Assembly: GCA_009773185.1 (NCBI GenBank)
Contig: WPIF01000013.1
Span: forward strand, 1 to 64,000
From: Nitrospirota bacterium
GTDB lineage: Bacteria > Nitrospirota > Thermodesulfovibrionia > Thermodesulfovibrionales > UBA1546
Length of the DNA: 64,000 bases
Direction: 5' to 3'
Made by a program: the position numbers and the translations under genes. Shown piece by piece: positions 17,998-26,893 of this stretch (positions are counted from its first letter, which is position 1; each line of letters starts with the position of its first letter). Under the pieces are notes generated by a model. The model was not told the origin of the DNA, did not search any database, and saw nothing but the letters and a program-made list of their open reading frames with translations.

Positions 17998-18609
17998 CTA
18001 TTCGTCCTGCTTCGGCACCAGTGGCTTGGATTGCCTGTCTCCAAGAAGAGATCTTAATTTTTTGCATGCAATCTTTAAATCAAGGCCGCAGGCCTTCTGA
18101 AAATCATCTATTGATTTTTCAGTGTAACCTGACAACGCATAAGCAAGGCCGCGGTGGTAGAAAGCAAATGCATATTTAGGATTTATCTCAATTGCCATGT
18201 CAAAATCTTTAACTGCATTGTCATACAAGCCTTTGTCGTAATATAAAAGTCCGCGGTTATAGTAGGCCTTATAATAGTCCGTGTTTATCTCGATTGCCTC
18301 CTTGAAATCCTCAATTGCCATGTCATTCTGGCCGCTTTTACTATGGGCCCGCCCCCGGTAATAGTAGGCATCTGCATTCCCGGGGTTTAAGGCAATTGCC
18401 CTGGTGAAATCCTTAATAGCCTCCGCTGTATCCCCTGATTGGGCGTGAGCAAGGCCGCGCTTGTAGTATATATCTGAATTTTTTGGATTAGCGGCAATTG
18501 CCTTATTTAAATCTTCAATAGACGCGCCGCCTGTTTCTTTTATTTCAGCAGAACAAAAAACCGGCAAAATCAAAAAGGCAATTAAAATAATAATTCTTAT
18601 AAATAGCAT
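17998..18609 (-). CDS. Exported TPR-repeat protein
   Basis: A 203-residue protein with a signal peptide (MLFIRIIILIAFLILPVFCSA) and four to five tetratricopeptide repeats of about 34 residues (NPKNSDIYYKRGLAHAQSG and so on), ending in a DLKIACKKLRSLLG segment typical of small TPR proteins. It is expected in the periplasm or bound to the membrane, as a protein-interaction scaffold. ATG 18609 is chosen over the upstream 18639 because GGGAGGTC lies five nt before it and the signal peptide then begins correctly. It starts 10 nt beyond the convergent tRNA gene. Partner proteins are unknown. Confidence 0.82.
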   Translation of the reverse strand: MLFIRIIILIAFLILPVFCSAEIKETGGASIEDLNKAIAANPKNSDIYYKRGLAHAQSGDTAEAIKDFTRAIALNPGNADAYYYRGRAHSKSGQNDMAIEDFKEAIEINTDYYKAYYNRGLLYYDKGLYDNAVKDFDMAIEINPKYAFAFYHRGLAYALSGYTEKSIDDFQKACGLDLKIACKKLRSLLGDRQSKPLVPKQDE

Positions 18610-18748
18610 TCTGACCTCCCGGGCTGCTATATCAATCAAATAATATCAAAAACAGGACATAAATACAAATGCCGCGAGGTTAAAGCGCTGCATGCAGGCT
18701 AACCTTATTGATTTGGGAACAGATATCCATGCTTTACATTAAACTATA

Positions 18749-18780
18749 CAGGCAGATGCAGCAAGAGCTGCATCTGCCTG
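18749..18780. terminator. Terminator of the tol-pal operon
   Basis: A perfect 14-bp stem CAGGCAGATGCAGC (18749-18762) against 18767-18780 with a four-nt loop, 60 nt beyond the end of cpoB. On the minus strand it is followed by an AT-rich TATAGTTT tract. Confidence 0.7.
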
Positions 18781-18839
18781 TGATGTATATGCAAACTGCC
18801 CATTCTGACAAATCCGTATCTAAATCCCGGGAGCCTTCT

Positions 18840-19715
18840 TTATTTGCCCTTTTTGTTCATGTCCTCTAATTTTCTCTTTGCAAGCTCGACTTCTTTAGAT
18901 TTAGGATATTTTTCCATCAGCTGTTCGAGTATCCCTTTGGCTGCCTTTTTATCGCCCATTTCGATAAATGCATACCCTTGCTTCAAAAGCGCCCCTATGG
19001 CTTTTTCGCTGTTCGGATAATTCCTGAGCAGGGCATCGTATTCGACAATTGCACCTGCATAGTCTTCTTCGGCATAATAGCTCTCGCCTATCCAGAACTG
19101 GGCGTTGCCGGCAAGGCTGTCCCTGGGAAATTCTTTAAGGAATGCCTCAAACTTTTCTCTGGCCTCTTTAAATTTTTTCTCCTTGAAGGTTGAGTAGGCT
19201 GCCTCATATATTTTTGCAGGGTCTTTTATTTCAGGCTTTGCCTCAGGTGTTTTTGCCTCCTCCGGCTCGGACTTCTTTTCTTTCTTTACGTCTTGCCTGC
19301 CTTTTGTCTTGCTGTCTGTTTCTGCCCTTTTTCCACCCTGTGACTCCTTCACTTGCGTTTCAAGTGCGGTTATCTGCAGGCGGAGCAGCTCTATTTCTGC
19401 AGACTTATCTTTCAGGGACTTGTCAATAAAATATTTGTTCTCATCAAACCTGCCGGTTATGGTCTGAAGGTCTTTTGAAATTCCCGAAACCTCTGAGCGG
19501 AGCGAGGCCTCGCTCTCCCTTATAGCATTGAAGGCATCTTCCTTAACCGCACCTGCCTTCAATTCAGCTAAATCTGCCTTAAGCTCGGAAGACTCTTTCC
19601 TTGCGTCATAAGAATCTTTCTTGAGCTGATTCATATCAGCCTTGAGCATCTCGAAATCAGCTGTTGTTGCGCATCCTGAAACGAGCAATAATAGAACTAA
19701 AAAAATCTTTTTCAT
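18840..19715 (-). CDS. cpoB: Tol-Pal system protein CpoB/YbgF
   Basis: Periplasmic coordinator of outer-membrane constriction and cell-wall synthesis. The 291-residue protein starts with a lipoprotein signal (LLLLVSGC), then a long heptad-rich coiled coil (about 20-125), a charged linker rich in Lys, Glu and Pro, and a C-terminal TPR domain (about 165-285) with the CpoB pattern AYSTFKEKKFKEAREKF...AQFWIGESYYAEEDYAGAI. A lipobox is not universal in CpoB; here it implies membrane anchoring. It overlaps the stop of pal by one base (TAATG) and is the last gene of the operon. Confidence 0.9.
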   Translation of the reverse strand: MKKIFLVLLLLVSGCATTADFEMLKADMNQLKKDSYDARKESSELKADLAELKAGAVKEDAFNAIRESEASLRSEVSGISKDLQTITGRFDENKYFIDKSLKDKSAEIELLRLQITALETQVKESQGGKRAETDSKTKGRQDVKKEKKSEPEEAKTPEAKPEIKDPAKIYEAAYSTFKEKKFKEAREKFEAFLKEFPRDSLAGNAQFWIGESYYAEEDYAGAIVEYDALLRNYPNSEKAIGALLKQGYAFIEMGDKKAAKGILEQLMEKYPKSKEVELAKRKLEDMNKKGK

Positions 19716-20290
19716 TATTTTCTGGATCCTTCAGCTGCGTTTTTAATTACAAACTGGGCCCTTCTGTTTTTCTGCCAGCACTCTTCAGTCTGCTCCTTGC
19801 AGAGCGGCCGCTCTTCGCCAAAACTTATCATCTCAAGCCTGTCTTTTCCCACGCCTGATGATACAAGATAATCCCTTGTTGACTTTGCCCTTCTTTCTCC
19901 AAGCGCAAGGTTATACTCGTTTGTGCCCCTTTCATCGCAATGCCCCTCTAAAAGCATTTTTGCTGACTTGTTCTTTACGAACCAGTCTGATACACCCCGA
20001 AGCACCGGTTTTGCATCATCCCTTATGTTGTACTTGTCAAAATCAAAATGAATGTTTTCAATTGCGACTACTCCGGGTTTTGTTTCGACAACCTCTGTTA
20101 CCGGGACTGTCTCTACTCTTTTAGGTTCCTCTTTTGCTGCAACCGGTGCCGGTTCTGCCTTCGCTTCAGGTGCAGCAGCCTTTTGAGTTGTTTCCTGTGT
20201 TGCCGGCTGTTCAGGCTTTACTACCTGTTTTTCAGCACATCCCGCAAAGATAAATCCAAAAGCTAATACTAATCCAAAAAACCTCTTCAT
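19715..20290 (-). CDS. pal: Peptidoglycan-associated lipoprotein
   Basis: Outer-membrane lipoprotein that binds peptidoglycan and TolB. Residues 1-18 carry the lipobox (IFAGC), followed by a Pro/Ala/Glu-rich linker and an OmpA-like domain from about residue 75. Peptidoglycan-binding signature: IHFDFDKYNIRDDA, LEGHCDERGTNEYNLALGERRA and the conserved Asp/Arg pair; the domain ends NRRAQFVIKN. A short extra loop with two cysteines (PLCKEQTEECWQ) is typical of Pal. 25 nt separate it from tolB. Confidence 0.95.
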   Translation of the reverse strand: MKRFFGLVLAFGFIFAGCAEKQVVKPEQPATQETTQKAAAPEAKAEPAPVAAKEEPKRVETVPVTEVVETKPGVVAIENIHFDFDKYNIRDDAKPVLRGVSDWFVKNKSAKMLLEGHCDERGTNEYNLALGERRAKSTRDYLVSSGVGKDRLEMISFGEERPLCKEQTEECWQKNRRAQFVIKNAAEGSRK

Positions 20291-20315
20291 AAAAACCTCC
20301 TTCTACAGATTTAAA

Positions 20316-21617
20316 TTAATTTGGCGACCACCGTGGGCCAAAGGCCCTTAACCATGCAGGTGTTATCCTTTTTTGAGATTCTCCGTTTGCTCTCATTATG
20401 TAAATGCCGTTTACCCCTTCCCTGTCAGACGAGAATATTATAAACCTTCCGTCAGGAGAAAATGAAGGGTCTTCATTATTCCCCCTGTCTGTAAGCTGTT
20501 TGAGCCCTGCCCCGTCAGGATTTATAGTGAATATATGATGTTTGCCGGAGCTCCTGCCGACAAAGACAATGTTTTCCCCTGTTGGCGACCAGGCCGGAGA
20601 AGTATTGTATGAGCCTTCAAATGTCAGCCTTCTTACGTCATACCCGTTTTTATTCATTATATATATCTGAGGGGTTCCTCCCCTGTCAGACACGAATACA
20701 ACCAGCTTTCCGTCTGGCGAAACAGAAGGGGAAACCTCTATCCATCTTGTTGAGATTATCCTTATAAGTCTCGAGTCAGAAATCCTTAAGCTGTATAAGC
20801 CATAAGTTTCATCCTTTGATGATGAAAGCATAATCTCGTCTCCGTCAGGGAAAAAGTTGCCGGTCATGTTCAGCCCCTTTGCTTCAAATATATTCCTTTC
20901 TGTCATTTTTGTAAAGTCTAGCAAATATATTCCCCATTTTCCACCCCTCTCGGAAGAATAAAGGAGTTTAGTGCCGTCTTTTGACCAGTGGGGAGTGAGG
21001 ACAAAGTCTCCCTTGATTCCCAGTCTTTTTATCCCTGTACCATCCCAGCCCATTATATAAAGCCCCTTTTTGTCCTCATCCTCTGCAACAAAGGCAATCC
21101 TTGTCCTGAATATCCCGTTTTCTCCTGTTATATGTTTGTATATATCATTCGAAATAGAATGGGCAAGCTGCCTTACTGAACCTTTTTCTCCCTTGTACTC
21201 TTTTTTGAACAGTTCTCTGTTCTCGAATACATCATAGAATGATGCAGTCACTATAAGATTTTGTTCTCCGTTGACATTTCCTTTTACGACAGCCTCTGCG
21301 CCAACAACGGTCCAGTTTTTGGAATTAAATGCCTGTAAAGAACTCTCTATGTACATAGCCCTGTCAAGGCACAGAAAGAAACCCGTGAACTCAAGGTCCT
21401 CTTTTATTATATCCGCAATATTTTTCCCTTCCTTCCCGTTGAATTCCTGAATGGCAATAGGAAGTTTTTTTACTTCAGGAGAGGTTATGTCAACGTATAC
21501 CTTGGCATCGGCAGAATGCAGAATACAGAATACAGAATACAGAATGCAGAATATAAAAAATAATTGTTTTTTATTTCTGACTCCTGACTCCTGACTCCTG
21601 ACTTCTGCGCTCTTCAC
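20316..21617 (-). CDS. tolB: Tol-Pal system beta-propeller protein TolB
   Basis: Periplasmic hub of the Tol-Pal complex, 433 residues. An N-terminal domain (DITSPEVKKLPIAIQEF... as in TolB) is followed by a six-bladed propeller with repeated SPDG/WSPD motifs (PHWSKDGTKLLYSSERGG, VSPDGKLVVFVSDRGGTPQIY, FSPDGRFIIFSSDREG). The start is GTG 21617, overlapping tolA by four nt. Very unusually, residues 4-37, including the hydrophobic core of the signal peptide (FCILYSVFCILHSA), are encoded by two heptamer arrays. The normal TolB sequence resumes at about residue 38. Confidence 0.93.
   Translation of the reverse strand: MKSAEVRSQESGVRNKKQLFFIFCILYSVFCILHSADAKVYVDITSPEVKKLPIAIQEFNGKEGKNIADIIKEDLEFTGFFLCLDRAMYIESSLQAFNSKNWTVVGAEAVVKGNVNGEQNLIVTASFYDVFENRELFKKEYKGEKGSVRQLAHSISNDIYKHITGENGIFRTRIAFVAEDEDKKGLYIMGWDGTGIKRLGIKGDFVLTPHWSKDGTKLLYSSERGGKWGIYLLDFTKMTERNIFEAKGLNMTGNFFPDGDEIMLSSSKDETYGLYSLRISDSRLIRIISTRWIEVSPSVSPDGKLVVFVSDRGGTPQIYIMNKNGYDVRRLTFEGSYNTSPAWSPTGENIVFVGRSSGKHHIFTINPDGAGLKQLTDRGNNEDPSFSPDGRFIIFSSDREGVNGIYIMRANGESQKRITPAWLRAFGPRWSPN
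21511..21609 (-). repeat. Paired heptamer arrays encoding the TolB signal peptide
   Basis: On the plus strand, six units of GCAGAAT/ACAGAAT (21511-21552), a 22-nt AT-rich spacer, then five units of TTCTGAC/TCCTGAC (21575-21609). CAGAA in one block is complementary to TTCTG in the other, in register, giving a periodic imperfect hairpin. The whole element lies in the tolB 5' coding region. Confidence 0.85.
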
Positions 21618-22291
21618 GGCGTAAACCTCAACCCTATTTCCACCTCATACGGAGGCCTGGAAACAGGGCTTGCCTTGCTGATAGCCTTTAAAACAGAGCG
21701 GTCGAAAATAATATTGCCGGAACTCTTCTCAACCTTGTTTATTCTGATAGTTCCATCCTGCATAACTGTTACAGAAATTATTGTCTCGAGATTCTTGCCT
21801 TTTATCTCCGGCATTATTGTGTAGTACTGCCATATCTCCCTGCCTATTTTCATCTCATAACTGACAAGCACGCCGCCTTCTTCTCCATCCTCTCCGGCCC
21901 CGGATATCCCTGTTATGTCTCCTTCTGAATCACCGGAGCTTTTTATGGAAATGATATTTCTCAGTTTTAAAATGTCCCTTGCCCTTTTTGTTGCTTCCAT
22001 CGCTGCAATCCTGTTTTCTGCATATTGTTTTGTATCATCAGCTGGTTTGAGTTTTTTGGGAGTTTTCGAAGGCAGGCTCATCTGAGGAGCTGCCTCCTCC
22101 TCACTCACTGCTGCAGCCCCTTTCCCCGGGGCGCCTGTATCAGCAACCTCTGTGCTGACAAGGCTGACGATATACGGAGAAGGCATAATAAAATGCCTTG
22201 ACTGTTTCATCAGCATGAACGCCATAAAGAAAAAACTTATATGTATCACAAGCGAAAGGATTGCGGTTATCTGAAGGCTGGGTTCCTTCAT
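21614..22291 (-). CDS. tolA: TolA/TonB-like periplasm-spanning protein
   Basis: A 225-residue protein in the TolA position. It has one N-terminal membrane helix (SLVIHISFFFMAFMLM), a charged middle region, and a C-terminal TonB-like domain (ISVTVMQDGTIRINKVEKSSGNIIFDRSVLKAISKASP). It links TolQR in the inner membrane to Pal and TolB, using the proton gradient during constriction. It is shorter than E. coli TolA because the long helical domain is reduced. It overlaps tolR and tolB by four nt each. Confidence 0.88.
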   Translation of the reverse strand: MKEPSLQITAILSLVIHISFFFMAFMLMKQSRHFIMPSPYIVSLVSTEVADTGAPGKGAAAVSEEEAAPQMSLPSKTPKKLKPADDTKQYAENRIAAMEATKRARDILKLRNIISIKSSGDSEGDITGISGAGEDGEEGGVLVSYEMKIGREIWQYYTIMPEIKGKNLETIISVTVMQDGTIRINKVEKSSGNIIFDRSVLKAISKASPVSRPPYEVEIGLRFTP

Positions 22292-22695
22292 TTCTCATCT
22301 ATATTTATCTTCGGCTCGGTTATCATCCCGAGCTTCTCTATCCCTGCCTCCTTTATTTCAGCCATGACCTCAACAACAAGGCCATACGGGACGTCCTTAT
22401 CAGCCCTGAGAAAGATATTAGGATTAGCTTTGCTTATTGCATTAAGTTTTTGCTTTACCTCAGGAAGAGACATCGGGATATCATTCATGTAAATAATCCC
22501 GTCTCTTTTTATTACAATGTTTATTCTTTCTTCAGGAGGCAGCTCCTTGCCTTTTGCCTTTGGCAGGTTTACATCAATTCCCTGCTGAAGGAGCGGCGCT
22601 GTAACCATAAATATTATAAGCAGGACCAGCATTACGTCTACGAACGGCGTTACGTTTATCTCTGACATAACACCCCTGTTTCTTTCAGTTCTCAT
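22288..22695 (-). CDS. tolR: Biopolymer transport protein TolR (ExbD family)
   Basis: 135 residues, one membrane helix with the essential proton-conducting Asp in PFVDVMLVLLIIFMV, then a periplasmic domain (GIDVNLPKAKG, IVIKRDG, LRADKDVPYGLVVEVM). It forms the proton-driven motor with TolQ. Four-nt overlaps with tolQ and tolA show translational coupling. Confidence 0.95.
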   Translation of the reverse strand: MRTERNRGVMSEINVTPFVDVMLVLLIIFMVTAPLLQQGIDVNLPKAKGKELPPEERINIVIKRDGIIYMNDIPMSLPEVKQKLNAISKANPNIFLRADKDVPYGLVVEVMAEIKEAGIEKLGMITEPKINIDEK

Positions 22696-23318
22696 TTAGC
22701 TCCCTGTGAGAAGAAGTCAAGCAGTTCCTCCGCAAAATCCTCCATCTCTATAATCGCCTGCCTTGCCCTGCTCAGATAATAGTTATATGCAATTACAGCC
22801 GGGATTGCTGCTGCAAGCCCTGCTGCTGTTGTTATTAATGCCTCTGCAATGCCGGGCGCAACAACTGCAAGGGATGCCGACCCGGCAGCGCCTATTCCCC
22901 TGAAGGCATTCATTATCCCCCATACAGTTCCAAACAGCCCTATGAATGGCGTAGTAGAACCAGTAGTGGCAAGAAAGCTGAGGTATCTCTCAAGCTTGGC
23001 TGTCTCCAGGGCCTCATATCTCCTGAGCAATCTTTTGATTTCAACCCTGTCACGAACTTCTTCTGTAAATGTATATTTGAATATATTCGCAAAGGGGCTT
23101 AGGTTGAGAGTTTTTGCAACGCTCAGGAGGCCTTTTACATCACGCCCCGCATTGTATGTCCTGAGGAACATGTCTGTTTCTTTGCCTGCCTTTGACAGGT
23201 AACGATGCTTATAAAAAATTATTGCCCATGAGACAATGGAAAAAAACATGAGAATGAGCAATACAGCCTTAACAACATAGCCTGCCTGCAGTATTAATTG
23301 TATAGCAGAGTTTTGCAT
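22692..23318 (-). CDS. tolQ: Biopolymer transport protein TolQ (MotA/TolQ/ExbB family)
   Basis: 208 residues with three membrane helices: near 12-35, then GLFGTVWGIMNAF around 125-150, and VAPGIAEALITTAAGLAAAIPAVIAYNYY around 155-185, the motif that lines the proton channel. It is the first gene of tolQ-tolR-tolA-tolB-pal-cpoB on the minus strand. A purine-rich GGGAGAGAGAGGGA precedes the ATG. Confidence 0.95.
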   Translation of the reverse strand: MQNSAIQLILQAGYVVKAVLLILMFFSIVSWAIIFYKHRYLSKAGKETDMFLRTYNAGRDVKGLLSVAKTLNLSPFANIFKYTFTEEVRDRVEIKRLLRRYEALETAKLERYLSFLATTGSTTPFIGLFGTVWGIMNAFRGIGAAGSASLAVVAPGIAEALITTAAGLAAAIPAVIAYNYYLSRARQAIIEMEDFAEELLDFFSQGAK

Positions 23319-23432
23319 AAATCCCTCTCTCTCCCCCTTAATCTTAACTTAAACCTTCTCTTTTATAACTTTTAAACTTTAAAAGAATTTGAGCTAAAAG
23401 TCAAATCAAAGGGATATTGGACAGCGCTGGTT

Positions 23433-24113
23433 TTAATGCGGTTTTCTTGACTGCACAAGTTTTTTTGCTCCTGTACGGAGCGCCTCTGCAACATTTTTAT
23501 TCTTTTCGATTGTAGCAAGGTCTTTCAGTTTCAGACCGCTCAAAAGCGGAATTGCAATTCCCGCAGGCGTCTTGGGATTAGTTATAACCGCAAATAATAC
23601 ACTATAGTTTTTCATCCAATCCCTGTTTTTTGTAATTGCCCTTAATGCGTCGTCAGGAATAGAGCGTGAGTGGGCAAATATTTCAACTTCTGATTCTGTG
23701 ATCTTCGGATTATCAAGGACAGCCATTATGATCTGTTTGTTTGTATCTTTTAGAAGAATAGACCTTACTTCGCGTCCGCCTCTCATTGCCAGCAGCCTGC
23801 GTTCAGATACAGTCAGGTTCTGCACTTTCTGCATTACGGTCTGTGTATGCACCTCCGGAGTCTCTTCAGTTTTCCTAACAGCTCCGCCTGCCTTTACAGG
23901 GACCTGAAGGAGTTTCCCGGCTTCTTCTCTTACATTTTCAGGGGTATCAGGGTTTTCAATTAATATCTTAATGATCTCCGGCCTCTGCATATTGGCCCTT
24001 AATATCTCTTCGTATGTGGCCGGCTCTATTGCCTCTGCAAGCAGGGCCTCTATCATTTCCCTGGATGCAATCGAAAGGTCAACTCCTAAAACTTTTTGTT
24101 CCTGTTCTTCCAT
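23433..24113 (-). CDS. Conserved hypothetical helical-repeat protein
   Basis: A 226-residue soluble protein without signal peptide. It contains repeated 'xNPxxP/T' turns between helices (IENPDTPENVREEAG, LDNPKITESEVEIF, ITNPKTPAGIAIPLL), the pattern of HEAT- or leucine-rich-variant-like helical repeats, and a middle linker with Val/Gln/Thr. It ends basic (KKLVQSRKPH). I do not recognise a named family. It follows tlyA by five nt and so is the last gene of the guaA-ispA-dxs-tlyA run. Confidence 0.7.
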   Translation of the reverse strand: MEEQEQKVLGVDLSIASREMIEALLAEAIEPATYEEILRANMQRPEIIKILIENPDTPENVREEAGKLLQVPVKAGGAVRKTEETPEVHTQTVMQKVQNLTVSERRLLAMRGGREVRSILLKDTNKQIIMAVLDNPKITESEVEIFAHSRSIPDDALRAITKNRDWMKNYSVLFAVITNPKTPAGIAIPLLSGLKLKDLATIEKNKNVAEALRTGAKKLVQSRKPH

Positions 24114-24118
24114 TTTAT

Positions 24119-24850
24119 TTATCCTTTTTTCATATATAAGAAATACTCTATATTGCCTTTCTGCCCGGTGACAGGCGATTGGAACATGCCTGCTGTCTGA
24201 AGCCCTGTATCTTCAAGGCTAATTTTAACAGATTCTACTGCCTGAAGTCTTTTTTCTTCTTCCCGTACAATGCCGCCTTTCCCGACTTCTCCTTTTCCGA
24301 CTTCAAACTGGGGTTTTACGAGTGCAAGTATCTCACCGCCATTTCTTAAAAACTCTGCCACGCCCGGAATAACTTTTGTGAGGGATATAAAAGAGACATC
24401 CGCTGTTACGATATCAATTACATCAGGAATCTTTTCTTTCCCGATGTATCTTACATTGGTCCTTTCAAGGAGAACAACCCTTGGGTCATTCCTTAACTGC
24501 CATGCAATCTGCCCGTAACCTACGTCAATGCAATAGACCTTTTTTGCTCCCATCTGGAGCATACAGTCTGTAAAGCCTCCTGTTGATGAACCCACATCCA
24601 TGGCTATTTTATCTTTAAGGCTTATGTTGAAGAAATCTATGGCAGCCTTAAGTTTCAGCCCTCCCCTGCTTACAAAAGGGATGTCTTCTTTTTTCAGGCT
24701 AACCGAAAAATCACTGCTTATCATTGCGCCTGCCTTTGTAACAGCAACGCCGTCAACCAGAACAGCGCCTTCCATTATCAAGGCCTTTGCCCGCTCCCTG
24801 CTTTTTACAAGCCCTCTGTCAACAAGGATTTTATCGAGTCGTTCCTTCAT
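24119..24850 (-). CDS. tlyA: TlyA family rRNA 2'-O-methyltransferase
   Basis: Methylates ribose in rRNA (annotated as haemolysin A in older work). An S4 RNA-binding domain (residues 1-60: ERLDKILVDRGLVKSRERAKALIMEGAVLVDG) precedes a Rossmann methyltransferase with MDVGSSTGGFTDCML as the SAM site and VTADVSFISL and LVKPQFEVGK as catalytic KDKE-type elements. ATG 24850 gives the family's usual MKERLDK start; ATG 24874 adds eight residues and overlaps a TATAAT box (24861-24866), so the shorter form is preferred. Confidence 0.92.
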   Translation of the reverse strand: MKERLDKILVDRGLVKSRERAKALIMEGAVLVDGVAVTKAGAMISSDFSVSLKKEDIPFVSRGGLKLKAAIDFFNISLKDKIAMDVGSSTGGFTDCMLQMGAKKVYCIDVGYGQIAWQLRNDPRVVLLERTNVRYIGKEKIPDVIDIVTADVSFISLTKVIPGVAEFLRNGGEILALVKPQFEVGKGEVGKGGIVREEEKRLQAVESVKISLEDTGLQTAGMFQSPVTGQKGNIEYFLYMKKG

Positions 24851-24910
24851 AAGCACATCAATTATAACAGACATGGAACTTGTCTAAAAACTGTCATTTC
24901 AATATAAAGC

Positions 24911-24935
24911 CGTCATTCCCGCTCGTCGGGAATCC
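24911..24935. repeat. Short REP-like hairpin between dxs and tlyA
   Basis: Contains ATTCCCG and CGGGAAT arms around a short loop, preceded by CGTC. Sequences of this GTCATTCCCG type recur in this window at 62569-62638 and are widespread dispersed elements in bacterial genomes. Confidence 0.55.
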
Positions 24936-24976
24936 TTCTTTCAGCCCCGGATGATTCACTGAGGAGAAAAAATTAT

Positions 24977-26863
24977 TCAGTGAACTGATGCGAGAGTGGA
25001 GAGAAATGCCTTGCAGTTTTGGTAAATCCCTTCTTCATCAATCCCGTATTTCTTTCTCAGTATCGCCTGAGAACCCTGCTCTACGAATTCGTCCGGTATT
25101 CCGAGCATCTTTATTTTTATATCATGAATATCCGCGCTGTTAAGATATTCAAGGACTGCGCTGCCAAAACCTCCGGCAATTAAATTCTCCTCTATCGTTA
25201 CTATTTTTTTTATTCTTGATGCAATTGAAAAAATAAGCCCCTTATCCATCGGCTTAACAAACCTCGCATTTATGACCGCAGCCTTTATGCCGTCCTTTTC
25301 CAGCCTTGCTGCTGCATTGAGCGCCGGATAAACAGTATTGCCTATGGCTATCAGCGCTATGTCCTCTCCCTCTTTTAAAATCTCCGCCTTCCCTGTTTCG
25401 ATAGCTGATGGCTGATAGCTGATGGCTGATAGCTGACTAACCTTCCCCCTCGGATATCTTATTGCTGACGGCCCGTTGTATTTGAGACTGAAGTCCAGCA
25501 TGTCCTTAAGTTCATGTTCATCCTTTGGAGCCATGACAGCAAGGTTCGGGATATGCCTGAGATAGGAGATATCAAAGACCCCCTGATGGGTCGGCCCGTC
25601 TTCTCCCACGATACCGGCCCTGTCTATTGCAAAGACAACAGGGAGATTCTGGAGACAGACATCATGTATAATCTCATCATACCCGCGCTGGAGAAAAGTA
25701 GAGTATACCGCAACCACAGGCCTCAGCCCCTGAACTGCAAGGCCGGCTGCAAATGTCACGGCATGAGGCTCTGCGATGCCTACATCATAAAACCTGTCCG
25801 GATATTTCTCTGCAAAACACTCAAGCCCTGTCCCTTCCCTCATCGCTGCCGAGATAGCAATAATCCTTTCATCATGCCCTGCAAGTTCTGTAAGGACATG
25901 CCCGAATATTTCACTGTATGAAGGGATTTTCTTATTGCTTATGGGGTCTCCTGTTTCCACCTCAAACGGCCCGACGCCATGAAATATGCAGGGGTCTTTT
26001 TCAGAGAACTCATAGCCTTTGCCTTTTTTTGTGATAACATGCACTAGTGTAGGGGCATCTGCATTTTTTATCTTTTTAAATGTCTCGATGAGGAGTTCTA
26101 TATTGTGCCCGTCTATGGGGCCGATATAATTAAACCCGAGTTCTTCAAATAATATCCCGGGCAGGAAAAGCCCCTTTAGTGTCTCTTCTGCCTTCTTTGC
26201 TATTTTGGAGAAAGGCCCTCCAAGCTTGGGAATGCTTTCGATGAATGACTTTGTTTCCTTCTTGAATTTCTGATACAGGTCGCCTGTCAGTATTCTGTTG
26301 AGATATTCAGATAAGGCCCCGACATTCTGTGATATGGACATCTCGTTGTCATTTAAAACTACAATCAAGTCCTTCTTCAGATGCCCGGCATGGTTCAGTC
26401 CTTCAAAAGCAATCCCTGCTGTTAAGGCGCCGTCTCCTATCACAGCTATTACCTTAAAATTCTCTTTCTTTTTATCCCGTGCCGTTATAATGCCAAGTGC
26501 AGCAGATATTGATGTTGAGCTGTGCCCTGTTCCGAAAGAATCATGGATGCTCTCATCTATCTTCGGGAAGCCTGAAATTCCTTTATGCTTTCTGATTGTC
26601 GGGAATTTTTCAAATCTTCCTGTAAGGAGCTTATGGGTGTATGACTGGTGCCCTACATCCCATACAATCTTGTCAGACGGCGAATCAAAAATATAGTGAA
26701 GCGCCAGTGTCAGCTCTACAACTCCGAGGTTTGAGGCAAGATGCCCTCCGTTAATGGATACACGCTCTATTATTATCTCTCTCAGTTCTTCAGCAAGGTC
26801 TTTTAACTCTGCGGGAGACAGGGTCTTGATGTCGGTAGGTGATTTTATGTTTTCTATAGGCAT
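24977..26863 (-). CDS. dxs: 1-deoxy-D-xylulose-5-phosphate synthase
   Basis: Thiamine-diphosphate enzyme of the MEP isoprenoid route; condenses pyruvate and glyceraldehyde 3-phosphate. 628 residues. Motifs: GGHLASNLGVVELTLALHYIFDSP, WDVGHQSYTHK, the GDGALTAGIAFEGLNHAG ... LNDNEMSIS cofactor motif, the transketolase core RAGIVGEDGPTHQGVFDISYLRHIPN, and the C-terminal transketolase domain. A heptamer array inserts [11 protein letters not shown] at about residues 476-488, between PRGK and the TGKAEILKEG strand, where other DXS proteins have a short linker. It lies downstream of ispA, separated by a repeat element. Confidence 0.97.
   Translation of the reverse strand: MPIENIKSPTDIKTLSPAELKDLAEELREIIIERVSINGGHLASNLGVVELTLALHYIFDSPSDKIVWDVGHQSYTHKLLTGRFEKFPTIRKHKGISGFPKIDESIHDSFGTGHSSTSISAALGIITARDKKKENFKVIAVIGDGALTAGIAFEGLNHAGHLKKDLIVVLNDNEMSISQNVGALSEYLNRILTGDLYQKFKKETKSFIESIPKLGGPFSKIAKKAEETLKGLFLPGILFEELGFNYIGPIDGHNIELLIETFKKIKNADAPTLVHVITKKGKGYEFSEKDPCIFHGVGPFEVETGDPISNKKIPSYSEIFGHVLTELAGHDERIIAISAAMREGTGLECFAEKYPDRFYDVGIAEPHAVTFAAGLAVQGLRPVVAVYSTFLQRGYDEIIHDVCLQNLPVVFAIDRAGIVGEDGPTHQGVFDISYLRHIPNLAVMAPKDEHELKDMLDFSLKYNGPSAIRYPRGKVSQLSAISYQPSAIETGKAEILKEGEDIALIAIGNTVYPALNAAARLEKDGIKAAVINARFVKPMDKGLIFSIASRIKKIVTIEENLIAGGFGSAVLEYLNSADIHDIKIKMLGIPDEFVEQGSQAILRKKYGIDEEGIYQNCKAFLSTLASVH
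25400..25435 (-). repeat. Heptamer array (AGCTATC/AGCCATC) inside dxs
   Basis: Five alternating units AGCTATC and AGCCATC on the coding strand. It uses the same unit and the same translated phase (LSAISYQ) as the array in uvrA. Confidence 0.88.
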
Positions 26864-26893
26864 TATTAACAGTTACCCTTTGTTTGCAATTTT

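Noticed and set aside
21511-21609. CRISPR-like array
   Set aside because: Units are seven nt without spacers, so these arrays are not CRISPR.
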